Assembly: GCA_016125355.1 (NCBI GenBank)
Contig: WGLX01000004.1
Coordinates: forward strand, 48,287 to 112,286
DNA length: 64,000 nucleotides
Source of the DNA: Actinomycetales bacterium
GTDB taxonomy: Bacteria; Actinomycetota; Actinomycetes; S36-B12
Direction of reading: 5' to 3'
Shown here: piece by piece, positions 8,775 to 18,041 of the stretch
Numbering within the stretch: position 1 is the first letter of the stretch
How the letters are laid out: every line of letters begins with the position of its first letter
The notes under the pieces: model-generated
What the model was told of the DNA's origin: nothing
What the model saw: the letters and a program-made list of their open reading frames with translations, nothing else
Database searches by the model: none
Made by a program: the position numbers and the translations under genes

Positions 8775-10418
8775 GCGCGGGTAGGCGGCCTCCGGGTCGG
8801 TGAGCACGTTCACCAGGTACGGCATCCCCGCAGCCATCGCGCGATCGAGCGCTGGCCCGATCTGGCCGGGGTCAGTCACCGTCTCGCCTCCCCCGCCGAG
8901 GCTGATGACGATCTCGTCGTAGCGGGTCGCGGGTAGGTCCGTGATCACGTCGTACCCGTAGAGCATGCGCATCGGATGCTTCTCCAGGGCCCAGCCCGCG
9001 TTGTTGCCCACCACGATGACCGCCGGGATGCGGTGGCGGACGAGGGTGTCGACATCCATGAGGGAGAATCCAGCAGCGCCATCGCCCATGAGCAGGAAGA
9101 GCGGTGACTGGGGATGCGCGATCCCGGCGGCGAGGGTGAAGCCGGGCCCCGTGCCGAGGCAGCCGTACGGCCCCGGGTCCAGCCACCGGCCGGGCTGCTC
9201 GGGCTCGATGTAGCGCCCGGCGAACGAGACGAAGTCGCCGCCGTCACCGATGACGATCGCATCGGAGGTGAGGCGCGGCAGCAGTTCGCCGTAGATCCGG
9301 GCGGGATGGATGGGGTCGGCCTCACTGGCCAGGTCTGCCGCGTCTGCTGCGATGGCCGCGAGCGCCCGCTCGCGCAGGGCGCCGACCCAGGACGCGTCGG
9401 CCGGCCGACCCTGGCTCAGGGCAGCCATGCTCGTCGAGAGGTCGCCGACCACCGTCGCGGCGACGGTCTCCGATGGTGACCCCTGGCTCGCGTCGTCGAC
9501 AAGGTGGACGACCTTGGCCGGTACCTTGCCGAACCATCCGTAGCCGAGACGGAAGTCGAGCGGGGTGCCGACGACCACGACCAGGTCGGACTCCTGGAAG
9601 GCCGCGGACCGGGCCCGCGTGACCAGATGCGGGTCGCCGGGTGGAATGACCCCACGGCCCATGCCGTTCGTGATCACCGGCAGGTTGCGCTCAAGGACGA
9701 GACTGCGTGCCGCCTCCACGGCATCGGACATCCACACGCCGCTGCCGAGGATGAGAAGCGGATGCGTCGCCCCGTCGAGGAGGATGCGCGCCTGATCGAG
9801 CAGATCCGGGTCGGCTTCCGCTGCCCCCGTCACGGTGGGGGGCGGCGAGGCGGCTTCGTCGGCCTTGTCGAAGATGACGTCGATGGGGATGTCCCAGAAC
9901 ACCGGGCCCATGCGCGTCGAGGCGGCGAGACTGAAGGCCCGATCGGCGTCGGCGCGGACATCGGAGATGGCGTGCGTCGTCCAGGCCGCCTTCGTGATCG
10001 GGGCGAGGATCGGCGGCTGGTCGAGCTCCTGGAGCGCCCCCTGGCCCCAGCGCGAGTCGGGCGAACGGCCCCCCAGCACGACCATGGGCGTGCCGTTGAA
10101 GTGCGCCGTGGCGATGCCGCTGACGGCATTGGTGACACCGGGCCCCGCAGTCACGGCGGCGAAGCCCGGGCGCCGCGTCAGCCGGCCGGTCGCCTCGGCG
10201 GCGAAGACGGCCGTCTGCTCATGGCGGGTGTCGACCAGCCGGAGCGGCCCGCCGTGCTCGGCAGCGCGCAGGTCGTCGGCGGCGGACACGGCGTCCTTGC
10301 CCCCGACCGCCGCGTCATAGACTGGGAAGATGTGCGCGCCCGAGAGCGAGAAGACGGTGTCGACACCCGCCTGACGTGCCGAGTCGATGATGTGCTGACC
10401 GCCGTGGCGTGGCTCCAT
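8757..10418 (-). CDS. Thiamine-pyrophosphate-dependent enzyme (acetolactate synthase-like)
   Basis: A 553-aa three-domain ThDP enzyme. The N-terminal Pyr domain has the catalytic glutamate in DTRHEQTAVFAAEATGR. The central domain is a Rossmann-like segment (LLILGSGVW...). The C-terminal PP domain has GDGAAGFSLMDVDTLVRH and then VVGNN, matching the GDG-x(about 25)-NN cofactor motif. Acetolactate synthase large subunits and 2-hydroxyacyl-CoA lyases share this layout. No regulatory small subunit (IlvN) is adjacent, which argues against the biosynthetic IlvB. The reaction is carbon-carbon ligation or cleavage on a 2-oxo or 2-hydroxyacyl substrate; which one is unresolved. Confidence 0.75.
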   Translation of the reverse strand: MEPRHGGQHIIDSARQAGVDTVFSLSGAHIFPVYDAAVGGKDAVSAADDLRAAEHGGPLRLVDTRHEQTAVFAAEATGRLTRRPGFAAVTAGPGVTNAVSGIATAHFNGTPMVVLGGRSPDSRWGQGALQELDQPPILAPITKAAWTTHAISDVRADADRAFSLAASTRMGPVFWDIPIDVIFDKADEAASPPPTVTGAAEADPDLLDQARILLDGATHPLLILGSGVWMSDAVEAARSLVLERNLPVITNGMGRGVIPPGDPHLVTRARSAAFQESDLVVVVGTPLDFRLGYGWFGKVPAKVVHLVDDASQGSPSETVAATVVGDLSTSMAALSQGRPADASWVGALRERALAAIAADAADLASEADPIHPARIYGELLPRLTSDAIVIGDGGDFVSFAGRYIEPEQPGRWLDPGPYGCLGTGPGFTLAAGIAHPQSPLFLLMGDGAAGFSLMDVDTLVRHRIPAVIVVGNNAGWALEKHPMRMLYGYDVITDLPATRYDEIVISLGGGGETVTDPGQIGPALDRAMAAGMPYLVNVLTDPEAAYPRSTLGI

Positions 10419-10461
10419 GCCGCCACGCTAGCGAGGTGGCGCGCGAGGTTCTGGGGAAACA

Positions 10462-10497
10462 GGAAGGGCGCCCCGGCCGAGGCCGGAGCGCCCTTCC
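10462..10497 (-). terminator. Intrinsic terminator of the PhoX-like gene
   Basis: 17-nt arms (10462-10478 and 10481-10497) pair with a single mismatch, and the hairpin sits 8 nt downstream of the PhoX-like stop codon. On the minus strand it is followed by TGTTTCC, a short U-containing tail. It separates the PhoX-like gene from the downstream ThDP gene, which starts at 10418. Confidence 0.75.
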
Positions 10498-10504
10498 CCC
10501 GTCG

Positions 10505-12085
10505 CTAGCGGTCGGACGTGCCGTGATCGGACGTGCTGCGGTCCGACATCACCTCGTAGGTGATGTTGTCGCCATGCTGCTGCGTCCAGAAGACCCGCCA
10601 GCCGCTCGAGAACGGGTTCGGGGTCTTCGTGCCGAGGATGCCGCCGGTCGACGGATCTCCGTCCGAGACGTGGATGCCGGTGATCTCGTTGTCGCCGTCG
10701 TTGCGACCGAAGCCACCGTTCGCGTTGTCCAAGGTCGCGGAGGCGTCACGGCCCTCGGCCAGCCACCGCGACACCTGGGGAGCGCGGCCCCCCTCGTTGA
10801 TCCGAACCGAGTAGCCGGAGTCAAGCGCATTGCGCTGCGCGTGCAGCGTGTCCCCGGCGTCCTCGACGACGAGGAGCGCATCCCGTCCGGCGAAGGCGAT
10901 ATTGTCGAAACCCGTGTGGGCCACGTCGCCGAGCCAGACCGGGCGGATCGTGCCGGTCGCCGCGCTGCCGCCCTTCTGCGCGATCTTGAACACGCCGCCG
11001 AAGGCCCCGGGCAGCTTCGAGTCGGTGCTCGTGTCCCCGGTCTCGGTGAAGTAGAACTCACCGAAGTTCGTGCCCGGGCGGAACACGCCGTTCTCCGGAC
11101 GCTTGAACGGCGTCGCGTCGCTCGCCTTGGCCGCCGACGTGGCGTCGAAGACGTCGGTGCCATCCACCGCGGTGTCGTGCACCGTGACCCAGGCAGTCGC
11201 GAACGAGGCGCCGTAGGTGTGCAGGTCGGAGATGAACGCGTCCGTGCCGTTGCTGAGCTGGGCGTAGGTCACCGGCTGGCCGCCCTTGCCCTGCACCTGG
11301 AGGGCCTGGAGCTTGCCACCCTGGCTGAGGTCGGCCTTGTCGACCGGCACGAAGCGGTACACGAACGAGTTGGGGACCTTGCCACCCTGGGCAGACGCCC
11401 CACCGACGTCCTCCACGAGCCAGACATTGCCGTCGGCGTCGTTCTGGACGCCCTCGTAGCCGCCCGAGCCGAGGGCCGGGAGGACGGTGGCCCTGCCGTC
11501 GACCGCATCGCCGTTCGCGTCCAGCGTCACGGCCCACACGCCGCCCTTGGGGTACTTCGACTCGGCCGTCAGCAGGAGCTGGTTCGAGAACGGATCCCAC
11601 GTGATGCCATCGAAGGTCGGCAGGGCCTGCTGCCCGTTGGCGTCGAGGTCCGCGATCAGCGTGACGCGCTTGGACAGGTCCGACTCATCGAGGTTGATCC
11701 GCGTGACGTAGCCGATCCCGCCCGTCTCGTGACCCTGGTAGAGGTAGTGCCGGCCCCCGAAGACGAGGTACACGTTCTTGTCGGGCTCGGTCTTGAACGT
11801 CTCATCGGCGTTCTGGGTGAAGACACTCGAGTGGGAGGTGTTGTACCCGTAGTACGCGACGGGTCCGTTCGGATTCGCCAGAGGCAGGGTGCCCCAGGCG
11901 ACGGGAGCCTCGCGGAGTCCCGACGCGAGTACGTTGTTGGGCGAGCCGAACGCCGCATTGGCGTACGAGACGTTGCCCGAGAAGTTCTTGTCGTCGGCCA
12001 TGGCCGCGCTGGCGGTGCCCAGGATCAGGGCTCCCGTGCAGGCGATGGCCAGGCCGGCAGCGCCGGCCTTGTGAGCAGCAGTCAT
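10505..12085 (-). CDS. Secreted DUF839/PhoX-type phosphatase-like protein
   Basis: A 526-aa exported protein. A Sec-type signal peptide covers residues 1-31 (KAG..., hydrophobic core, ASAAMA), without a twin-arginine motif. The mature part shows DUF839/PhoX-like elements: VYLVFGGRHYLYQGHETGG, a GGYEGVQNDADGNVWLVEDVGG strand repeat, FKRPENGVFRPGT...FTETGD and DNIAFAGRDALLVVEDAG. Known PhoX enzymes are Ca/Fe-dependent extracellular phosphatases, but many DUF839 members are uncharacterised. The start at 12085 has an AGGAGG ribosome site. A PHO-box-like repeat lies 82-110 nt upstream and a hairpin terminator follows the stop, so it is probably a monocistronic, phosphate-regulated unit. Confidence 0.75.
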   Translation of the reverse strand: MTAAHKAGAAGLAIACTGALILGTASAAMADDKNFSGNVSYANAAFGSPNNVLASGLREAPVAWGTLPLANPNGPVAYYGYNTSHSSVFTQNADETFKTEPDKNVYLVFGGRHYLYQGHETGGIGYVTRINLDESDLSKRVTLIADLDANGQQALPTFDGITWDPFSNQLLLTAESKYPKGGVWAVTLDANGDAVDGRATVLPALGSGGYEGVQNDADGNVWLVEDVGGASAQGGKVPNSFVYRFVPVDKADLSQGGKLQALQVQGKGGQPVTYAQLSNGTDAFISDLHTYGASFATAWVTVHDTAVDGTDVFDATSAAKASDATPFKRPENGVFRPGTNFGEFYFTETGDTSTDSKLPGAFGGVFKIAQKGGSAATGTIRPVWLGDVAHTGFDNIAFAGRDALLVVEDAGDTLHAQRNALDSGYSVRINEGGRAPQVSRWLAEGRDASATLDNANGGFGRNDGDNEITGIHVSDGDPSTGGILGTKTPNPFSSGWRVFWTQQHGDNITYEVMSDRSTSDHGTSDR

Positions 12086-12166
12086 TCGTGTCCTCCTGAG
12101 GGGCCGGGGCCGATTGCCCCGTGGGGAAGACCCAAACGCCCCAAGGTCACATGCAGCCGCCTGCAC

Positions 12167-12195
12167 TGCGGACGTCCGGTGAACGTCTGCCGAAC
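12167..12195 (-). promoter_or_regulatory. PHO-box-like 11-bp direct repeats upstream of the PhoX-like gene
   Basis: On the minus strand three 7-mers repeat with an exact 11-nt period: GTTCGGC (12195-12189), GTTCACC (12184-12178) and GTCCGCA (12173-12167). GTTCACC is the core of the Streptomyces PhoP direct-repeat unit, and the units are spaced as OmpR/PhoB-family regulators require. The site lies 82-110 nt before the start codon of the PhoX-like gene, on the correct strand. Confidence 0.6.
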
Positions 12196-12219
12196 GTCAC
12201 ACGCGCCGCCGCACCAACT

Positions 12220-12282
12220 CGTTGAGTGGCCCGGTGGCGACCTTCTCGGACGGAGAAGGCGCCGCCACCGGGCCAGTCAACG
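12220..12282. repeat. 63-nt imperfect inverted repeat (large hairpin)
   Basis: Left arm 12220-12247 (CGTTGAGTGGCCCGG...) pairs with right arm 12253-12282, with one mismatch and a short bulge, around the 5-nt loop GGACG. No T-run follows on either strand and the nearest upstream minus-strand gene ends about 500 nt away. It might be a U-tract-less terminator, a structured RNA or a palindromic repeat element. Copy number elsewhere in the genome is unknown. Confidence 0.6.
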
Positions 12283-12774
12283 GGATTGTGCGTGTGCATC
12301 AGGCGACAGGGCGGTCGAAACCCTGGGCCCAATGCCGCGGCGCCGGCTGGCCGTGCCGGCGATCCCGCGGGTCAGTCGAGCGACGTCGACCACGACGCTC
12401 GCGCACCGGCGGCGGCACGTTGGCGCGCATGGACCAGCGGTTCCATGCACGGCGCACCGAACTGTGCGTATCCATTCCAGACTCCCTTCCGGCATGCGGG
12501 ATCGCCGCAGCCGAACAGTGTTTCCATGAGAGGCAACGACAACGGATCCGGTTCGGACCGGTGGCGTTGGGAGCAGTCGCTACTGCGTGATCAGGAGCAA
12601 CGTGACGGGTCGACATCGTCGACCGGGGGGCGCAATCCTCGTCGGTATGCGCGCGGCAGGGGGCCTAGAGGAGGCAATTCTCCTTGGCATTGAACATGAT
12701 TTCCCCTATCTGCCGAATCCGCTCGTTGTGAGCGACTGGTGGAGACTAGCGGGCTTTGGCGCAGAGAGCAACCC

Positions 12775-13545
12775 TCACACGGCCGTGGCGACGAAGCGGA
12801 GACGGCAGTAGTCGGCGATCCATCCATCATCCGTGCGCAGGCCCGCTGCCCTGTGGTCGATGGCGGCGGAGAGTTCGGCCCACCGGTCCGCAGGGACCTC
12901 GGCCCAGGTGGACGCCCGGAACAGTCGGGTCCAGTCCGCCGCCGTGCTCCCGTCCTCCAGCGGGGTCGGTCGGCGGAACCACGACGTGAGCTCGACCCGA
13001 AAGCCGCACTGCTCGAGAAGCGTCGCCTGCTGGCCCACGGTCGGGAAGTAGTTGCGCACGACCCGGATCCCGTGCAGGCCGAGGTCCTGGAGAGCGCCGC
13101 GCAGGGCGGCGTCGAGCGCCGCGATGTTGCCCTCCCCGCCCATCTCCGCCACGAAGTGCGCACCCTCGCGCAGGACCGAGCGGACGTTCCTGATGACCTC
13201 CTCCTGGTCGGTCATCCAGTGGAGGGCGGCGTTGCTGAAGCAGGCATCGAGCGCGGTCGGCGAGCCGAGAGCGGCAAGGCTCAGGTCAGCCGCATCGAGA
13301 TGAACGAAGCGCACGGCCGGATGATCGGCATGCGCCTTGGCGAGCATCGCAGGGTCGGCATCGATGCCGATGACCTCGGCGCCGCGCGTCGCCAGCTCCC
13401 CGGCGTGGTGGCCGGTCCCGCAGCCGAGATCGAGGATCCGCAGACCCGACACCGGACCCAGCAGGTCCAGCAGCTCACCTCCGTAGCGCGACACGTAGCC
13501 GAAGCGGCTGTCGTAGTCATCGGCGTTCCAGGCATTCCCGGGCAT
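12775..13545 (-). CDS. Class I SAM-dependent methyltransferase (trans-aconitate methyltransferase-like)
   Basis: A 256-aa protein with SAM motif I LDLGCGTG at 38-45, an acidic motif II end (IGIDAD), motif III LDAADLS and the ALHWMTD motif typical of the Tam/methyltransferase-11 group. Starting NADDYDSRFGYVSRYGGELLDLL matches trans-aconitate 2-methyltransferase-like proteins. The substrate cannot be assigned by eye. It starts 2 nt after the stop of the PemK-like gene, so the two probably form an operon. Confidence 0.8.
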   Translation of the reverse strand: MPGNAWNADDYDSRFGYVSRYGGELLDLLGPVSGLRILDLGCGTGHHAGELATRGAEVIGIDADPAMLAKAHADHPAVRFVHLDAADLSLAALGSPTALDACFSNAALHWMTDQEEVIRNVRSVLREGAHFVAEMGGEGNIAALDAALRGALQDLGLHGIRVVRNYFPTVGQQATLLEQCGFRVELTSWFRRPTPLEDGSTAADWTRLFRASTWAEVPADRWAELSAAIDHRAAGLRTDDGWIADYCRLRFVATAV

Positions 13546-13547
13546 GG

Positions 13548-14048
13548 TCAGGACCGCCCGAAGAGCCGACGCAGTCGGGCGAACCGCCGAGGCGGGCCCG
13601 ACCTCGTCAGGGAGGGGCTGAGCGAGCCGCTCGCCGATGCGCCCATCGCCACGACCACGCGCTCGTACACCGCCGGTGTCATCACCGCGCCCTCCCTCCG
13701 AACCGCGTCGGCCTGCACCGCCAGCACCCGATCGGTGCGCAGCCAGCTCTCACGCCCCTCACGGTCCCACGGTCCTGCGCCGATGGATACCCAACGACGG
13801 TCTCCGTCATGGTCACGGCTCGACATCATGAGGGCGGCGAAGCGTCCATCGGGCGTTCGTCCGATGATGGCGATCGGCCGGTCCTTGCCCTGGGAGGCGT
13901 CCTCCTCGAAGGCGACCCACGACCACACGATCTCCCCCGGGTCGGGCTCCCGATCGAGCTCAGGCGTGTACTGGAAGGTCACCTGCCCGCCGTACGTGTA
14001 GGCACCGCCCCGCTCAGGAGCGGGCTCACCGGAGGACGCGGCCGTCAT
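13548..14048 (-). CDS. PemK/MazF-like protein
   Basis: A 166-aa protein with a PemK/MazF-like core: DPGEIVWSWVAFEEDASQGKDRPIAIIGR, then DRRWVSIGAGPWDREGRESWLRTDRVLAV and a terminal helix. Classical MazF toxins are about 110-115 aa endoribonucleases. This one has extra N- and C-terminal tails and no adjacent antitoxin gene, so a toxin role is not shown. The start at 14048 is preferred over 14120 because the longer N-terminus is unlike a protein. It is followed after 2 nt by a methyltransferase gene. Confidence 0.65.
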   Translation of the reverse strand: MTAASSGEPAPERGGAYTYGGQVTFQYTPELDREPDPGEIVWSWVAFEEDASQGKDRPIAIIGRTPDGRFAALMMSSRDHDGDRRWVSIGAGPWDREGRESWLRTDRVLAVQADAVRREGAVMTPAVYERVVVAMGASASGSLSPSLTRSGPPRRFARLRRLFGRS

Positions 14049-14061
14049 GGCCGGAACGTAC

Positions 14062-14099
14062 CAAGGCGCCCTTGTCGGCCGTCGACCAAGCGCGCCTTG
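14062..14099. promoter_or_regulatory. Pair of CAAG...CTTG inverted repeats in a divergent promoter region
   Basis: CAAGG-CGC-CCTTG lies at 14062-14074 and CAAG-CGCGC-CTTG at 14087-14099, 25 nt apart centre to centre. They lie 14-51 nt upstream of the PemK-like start and 73-110 nt upstream of the beta-phosphoglucomutase start. They look like operator half-site pairs; the regulator is not known. Confidence 0.35.
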
Positions 14100-14171
14100 C
14101 CGCGGGTCGGTCGTTGTCATTGGCCGCCAGCCTTCGTACCGTGGCTTCGACCGCGGAGGTGACCGCTACCC

Positions 14172-14912
14172 ATGCTCGGACTGCCTGATGCCGTGACGAC
14201 CTGCCTGTTCGATCTCGACGGCGTGCTCACGGACACGGCGTCCGTGCACGAAGCGGCGTGGCAGGAGATGTTCGACGCCTTCCTCGAGCAGCGATCGGGC
14301 CAGCCCGGTGAGGACCTGAGGCCGTTCACGGCCGCGGACTACCAGTCGTATGTCGACGGCAAGCCGCGGCTCGACGGCGTCCGTGACTTCCTGTCGAGCC
14401 GCTCCATCGAGCTCCCAGAGGGCAGCCCCGACGACGGACCCGATCAGGACACGGTGGCGGGGCTCGGCCGACGGAAGAACGATGTCGTCCTGCGCCGCAT
14501 CCGCGAGGACGGGGTCACCGTGTTCGAGGGCTCCCGTCGCTACCTCGAGGCAGCGCAGGCGGCCGGGCTGAGACGCGCGGTCGTGTCGGCGTCCGCCAAT
14601 GCCGCGGAGGTCCTCGATGCTGCAGGGCTGACCCCCCTGCTGGAGGTGCGCGTCGACGGCATCACCATCCGCGAACGCGGACTGCCCGGCAAGCCCGCGC
14701 CCGACACGTACCTGGCCGCGGCGGCCGAGCTCGATGCCCCTCCCGGGCAGTGCGCCGTGTTCGAGGACGCTCTGTCCGGTGTGGAGGCGGGCCGGGCCGG
14801 GCGGTTCGGCTTCGTCGTGGGCGTCGACCGAGTGGGTCACGCGGATGCGCTCAGGGAGCACGGCGCCGACACTGTGGTGGACGACCTCGGTGACCTGCTG
14901 GAGGATCGATGA
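14172..14912 (+). CDS. pgmB: Beta-phosphoglucomutase (HAD family)
   Basis: A 246-aa HAD hydrolase with motif [10 protein letters not shown] (nucleophile D14, acid/base D16), a cap domain inserted after it, motif II VVSASAN, motif III lysine in [12 protein letters not shown] and motif [14 protein letters not shown]. The family interconverts beta-glucose 1-phosphate and glucose 6-phosphate. The neighbouring GH65 phosphorylase, overlapping by 4 nt, would supply beta-glucose 1-phosphate. That context makes beta-PGM much more likely than another HAD phosphatase. Confidence 0.85.
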   Translation: MLGLPDAVTTCLFDLDGVLTDTASVHEAAWQEMFDAFLEQRSGQPGEDLRPFTAADYQSYVDGKPRLDGVRDFLSSRSIELPEGSPDDGPDQDTVAGLGRRKNDVVLRRIREDGVTVFEGSRRYLEAAQAAGLRRAVVSASANAAEVLDAAGLTPLLEVRVDGITIRERGLPGKPAPDTYLAAAAELDAPPGQCAVFEDALSGVEAGRAGRFGFVVGVDRVGHADALREHGADTVVDDLGDLLEDR

Positions 14913-17272
14913 TCGCTCAACGGCCGTACCCGGTCGAACCCTGGGTGGTCCGCGAGACCGCGCTCGACCTCGACCTGCTCCCCCAGTCCGAATCCCTCTT
15001 CAGCCTGTCCAACGGCCACATCGGACTGCGCGGCAACCTGGACGAGGGGGAGCCGTACGGGATCCCCGGCACCTACCTCAACAGCTTCTACGAGAAGCGG
15101 CCGCTCCCCTACGCGGAAGCCGGGTACGGATATCCCGAGGACGACCAGACCATCATCAACGTCACCGACGGCAAGATCATGCGACTGCTCGTCGACGACG
15201 AGTCCTTCGACATCCGGTACGGCGACCTTCACGAGCATCACCGCCGCCTCGACCTCCGCAGCGGCCTTCTCGAGCGCTCCGTCGACTGGACGTCGCCCGG
15301 GCAGACGCGCGTCCGCATCCGGACGCGTCGGCTCGTGTCCCTCTCCCAGCGCTCCGTCGCGGCCATCGAGTACATCGTGGAGGCCGTCGACACGGAGACC
15401 CGGATCATCCTGCAGTCCGAGCTCGTCGCCAACGGCGAGCAGCCGCCCGCGTCCAAGGACCCGCGGGTCGCGGCCACCCTGGAGAAGCCCCTGGTGGCCG
15501 CCGGCCAGGACCACGACGGCCAGGCCACGGTGCTGCTGCACCGCACCAAGGCCAGCGGCCTGCTCATGGGGGCGGGGATGAGCCACGTCGTCGAGGCCCC
15601 GGGACGCGAGCAGATCAGCTCCGCCGTCCGCGAGGACTGGGCGCGCTACACGATCGCCTGCACGCTCGAGCCCGGGGAGCGGCTGCGCGTCGTCAAGTTC
15701 CTCGCCTACGCATGGTCGGGGACCCGATCGGAGCACGCCATCAGGGACCAGGTCGCCAGCGCCATGGCGCAGGCGCAGTTCAGCGGCTGGGACGGGCTCA
15801 TCGCCGACCAGCGCGCCTACCTCGACGAGTTCTGGGAGGCGGCCGATGTCGAGGTCGAGGGCGACGCGGAGCTGCAGCAGGCGGTGCGCTTCTCGCTCTT
15901 CCACGTCCTGCAGTCCGGTGCGCGCGCCGAGCGACGCGCCATCCCGTCCAAGGGCCTGACCGGCCCCGGCTACGGCGGGCACACCTTCTGGGACACGGAG
16001 ATGTTCGTCCTGCCTGTGCTCACCTACACCCAGCCCGATGCCGCGGCGGACGCCCTGCGCTGGCGGCACTCCATCCTCGATCGGGCCCGCGCCCGGGCCC
16101 AGGAGCTGTACCTCGAGGGCGCCGCCTTCCCGTGGCGGACCATCCGCGGCGAGGAGTGCTCCGGCTACTGGCCCGCGGGCACGGCGGCCTTCCACATCAA
16201 CGCCGATATCGCGTCCGCGGTGATGCGGTACTGCGCGGCCACGGCCGACGAGGCCTTCGAGATCGACGTCGGCCTCGAACTGCTGGTGGAGATCGCCCGC
16301 CTGTTCATGTCTCTCGGCCATCACGACGAACAGGGGGGCTGGCACATCGACGGGGTCACCGGTCCCGACGAGTACAGCGCCATCGCGGACGACAATGTGT
16401 ACACGAACCTCATGGCGGCCCGTGCCCTCGTCGCGGCGGCCGACATGGCACTGCGCCACCCGTCGAGGGCACGGGAGCTGACCGTGACCACGGAGGAGAG
16501 CGCGGCCTGGCGAGGTGCGGCCGCCTCGGTGGCGATCCCCTACGACGAGGAGCTCGGCGTGCACGAGCAGTCGAAGGGCTTCACCTCGCACGCCGAGTGG
16601 GACTTCACGGGTCGGCGCGCGTACCCGCTGCTCCTGCACTTCCCCTACTTCGACCTGTACCGCAAGCAGGTCATCAAGCAGACCGACACCGTGCTGGCGA
16701 TGCACTGGTGCGGAAACGCCTTCACGTCCGAGGAGAAGGCCCGCAACTTCGACTACTACGAGCGACGCACGGTCCGCGACTCGTCCCTGTCGGCCTGCAC
16801 GCAGGCGGTCCTCGCGGCCGAGCTCGGTCACCTCGACCTCGCCTACGCCTATGCCCACGAGGCGGCGCTCACCGACCTCCTCGACCTCCAGCAGAACAGC
16901 CGCAACGGGCTGCACATGGCATCCCTGGGAGGGGCCTGGCTGGCCCTCATCGCCGGCTTCGGCGGATTCCGGGACCACGATGGAGTTCCCGCGTTCGATC
17001 CGGTGCTCCCCGAGGGCCTGACCCGCCTGCGGTTCTCCCTGCGCTGGCGCGACCTCAAGCTCCGAGTCGACGTCGAGCCCCATCAGGTGACCTACTCGAT
17101 CCGCGACCACGGGCCGGCGACCCTCCTCATCCGCCATGCCGGCGAGGAGGCACTGGTCTCGGACGAGGAGCCCCTGGTCCGCCCGCTGCTTCCGCGCGAG
17201 CCCCTGCTCCCCACGCCCCAGCCGCCTCCCGGTCGCGAGCCGTTCAACCCGCATCGGCCCACCAGCATGTGA
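14909..17272 (+). CDS. Glycoside hydrolase family 65 disaccharide phosphorylase (maltose/trehalose/kojibiose type)
   Basis: A 787-aa enzyme with an N-terminal beta-sandwich domain, an alpha/alpha-barrel catalytic domain and C-terminal beta-sheets. The general acid is E488 in the conserved VTGPDEY motif (GH65 enzymes use this Glu). [10 protein letters not shown], the WDF tryptophan region and [10 protein letters not shown] are further GH65 signatures. It probably phosphorolyses an alpha-glucosidic disaccharide to beta-glucose 1-phosphate and glucose in the cytoplasm, feeding the overlapping beta-phosphoglucomutase gene. Which disaccharide is used cannot be read off. The start at 14909 lies in an ATGA overlap. 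Confidence 0.88.
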   Translation: MIAQRPYPVEPWVVRETALDLDLLPQSESLFSLSNGHIGLRGNLDEGEPYGIPGTYLNSFYEKRPLPYAEAGYGYPEDDQTIINVTDGKIMRLLVDDESFDIRYGDLHEHHRRLDLRSGLLERSVDWTSPGQTRVRIRTRRLVSLSQRSVAAIEYIVEAVDTETRIILQSELVANGEQPPASKDPRVAATLEKPLVAAGQDHDGQATVLLHRTKASGLLMGAGMSHVVEAPGREQISSAVREDWARYTIACTLEPGERLRVVKFLAYAWSGTRSEHAIRDQVASAMAQAQFSGWDGLIADQRAYLDEFWEAADVEVEGDAELQQAVRFSLFHVLQSGARAERRAIPSKGLTGPGYGGHTFWDTEMFVLPVLTYTQPDAAADALRWRHSILDRARARAQELYLEGAAFPWRTIRGEECSGYWPAGTAAFHINADIASAVMRYCAATADEAFEIDVGLELLVEIARLFMSLGHHDEQGGWHIDGVTGPDEYSAIADDNVYTNLMAARALVAAADMALRHPSRARELTVTTEESAAWRGAAASVAIPYDEELGVHEQSKGFTSHAEWDFTGRRAYPLLLHFPYFDLYRKQVIKQTDTVLAMHWCGNAFTSEEKARNFDYYERRTVRDSSLSACTQAVLAAELGHLDLAYAYAHEAALTDLLDLQQNSRNGLHMASLGGAWLALIAGFGGFRDHDGVPAFDPVLPEGLTRLRFSLRWRDLKLRVDVEPHQVTYSIRDHGPATLLIRHAGEEALVSDEEPLVRPLLPREPLLPTPQPPPGREPFNPHRPTSM

Positions 17273-17371
17273 GCGAGCGCCCCATCACGGTTCCCCTTCC
17301 GACCGAAAGCGCCCCGGGCCCGACGAGAACGCCCTACGGTGGCTCGTGCTGGGGCGACCCTCGGAGGAACC

Positions 17372-18028
17372 ATGTCCCCAGCCCAACCGATCGACGTGCG
17401 CGACATGAAGATCGTGCACGAGACCTTCCGGCGGATGTACGCGGAGACCGCCGGGCTGCTCCGGGCCAACCCGAGCCCGTCACCGGAGCGGGTCGCCTTC
17501 CTCGCCGATCACATCGACTTCGGCATCTCGATGCTGCATCACCACCACGAGAGCGAGGACGACCTGCTCTACCCGCTCCTGGTCGAGCGCGTTCCCGAGC
17601 GCGCCGACGCGGTGCGTCATGTCGAGCAGCAGCACCAGGAGGTGACCGGGGGCATCGACGCGGTCTCCGCGGCCTGCAGCGGCTGGCGGGCGGCGCCGAC
17701 GGCCGAGAACGGGACGGCCCTCGCCGACCGGCTCGACCACCTCAACGCCATCCTGCAGCCGCACCTCGACGACGAGGAGCAGCAGATCGTCCCGCTGGCA
17801 GCCGTCACGCTCACGCAGGAGGAGTGGGAGGAGATGGGCGAGCACTCCCGCTCGTACATTCCGAAGGACCGGATGGCCGTGGCCTTCGGCATGCTCCTCG
17901 AGCCGCTCGACGACGACGACCGCGCGCACATGAAGTCCGCGCTGCCGTTCCCCGTGCGGCTGCTCTATCCCATCCTGATCCAGCGGCCGTGGGACGCCTA
18001 CGCCCGCAAGCTCCGGCAGGGCACCTGA
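17372..18028 (+). CDS. Hemerythrin HHE domain protein
   Basis: A 218-aa four-helix-bundle protein with the metal-ligand pattern of hemerythrin-like HHE domains: an early helix His (IVHETFRRMY), HHHHESEDDLLYPLL, HVEQQHQEV and LQPHLDDEEQQIVPL. The H-x3-E and H-x4-D/E ligands indicate a non-haem di-iron site for O2 or NO binding or sensing. The ATG at 17372 has a GGAGGAA ribosome site, whereas the longer frame from 17339 does not. No obvious partner lies nearby, and the regulatory role is unknown. Confidence 0.85.
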   Translation: MSPAQPIDVRDMKIVHETFRRMYAETAGLLRANPSPSPERVAFLADHIDFGISMLHHHHESEDDLLYPLLVERVPERADAVRHVEQQHQEVTGGIDAVSAACSGWRAAPTAENGTALADRLDHLNAILQPHLDDEEQQIVPLAAVTLTQEEWEEMGEHSRSYIPKDRMAVAFGMLLEPLDDDDRAHMKSALPFPVRLLYPILIQRPWDAYARKLRQGT

Positions 18029-18041
18029 GGTCCGCCACCTT

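Larger units (their letters stand above)
12086..12774. other. Long intergenic region without a convincing gene
   Basis: About 690 nt between the PhoX-like gene and the methyltransferase, both on the minus strand. It holds a PHO-box-like repeat (12167-12195), a 63-nt hairpin (12220-12282) and a small perfect palindrome, GGTCGAC-ATC-GTCGACC, at 12608-12624. Short open frames exist (for example 12147-12332 minus) but show no ribosome site, composition or family pattern of a gene. No tRNA signature was found. The stretch around 12660-12774 is visibly less GC-rich than the surroundings. Confidence 0.5.

Noticed and set aside
8757..10418. Call as biosynthetic acetolactate synthase IlvB
   Set aside because: No regulatory subunit or ilv/leu genes are adjacent, and the motifs also fit 2-hydroxyacyl-CoA lyases.
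12147..12332. Short minus-strand frame of 61 codons in the long intergenic region
   Set aside because: It lies across the PHO-box repeats and the hairpin, has no ribosome site and no recognisable similarity.
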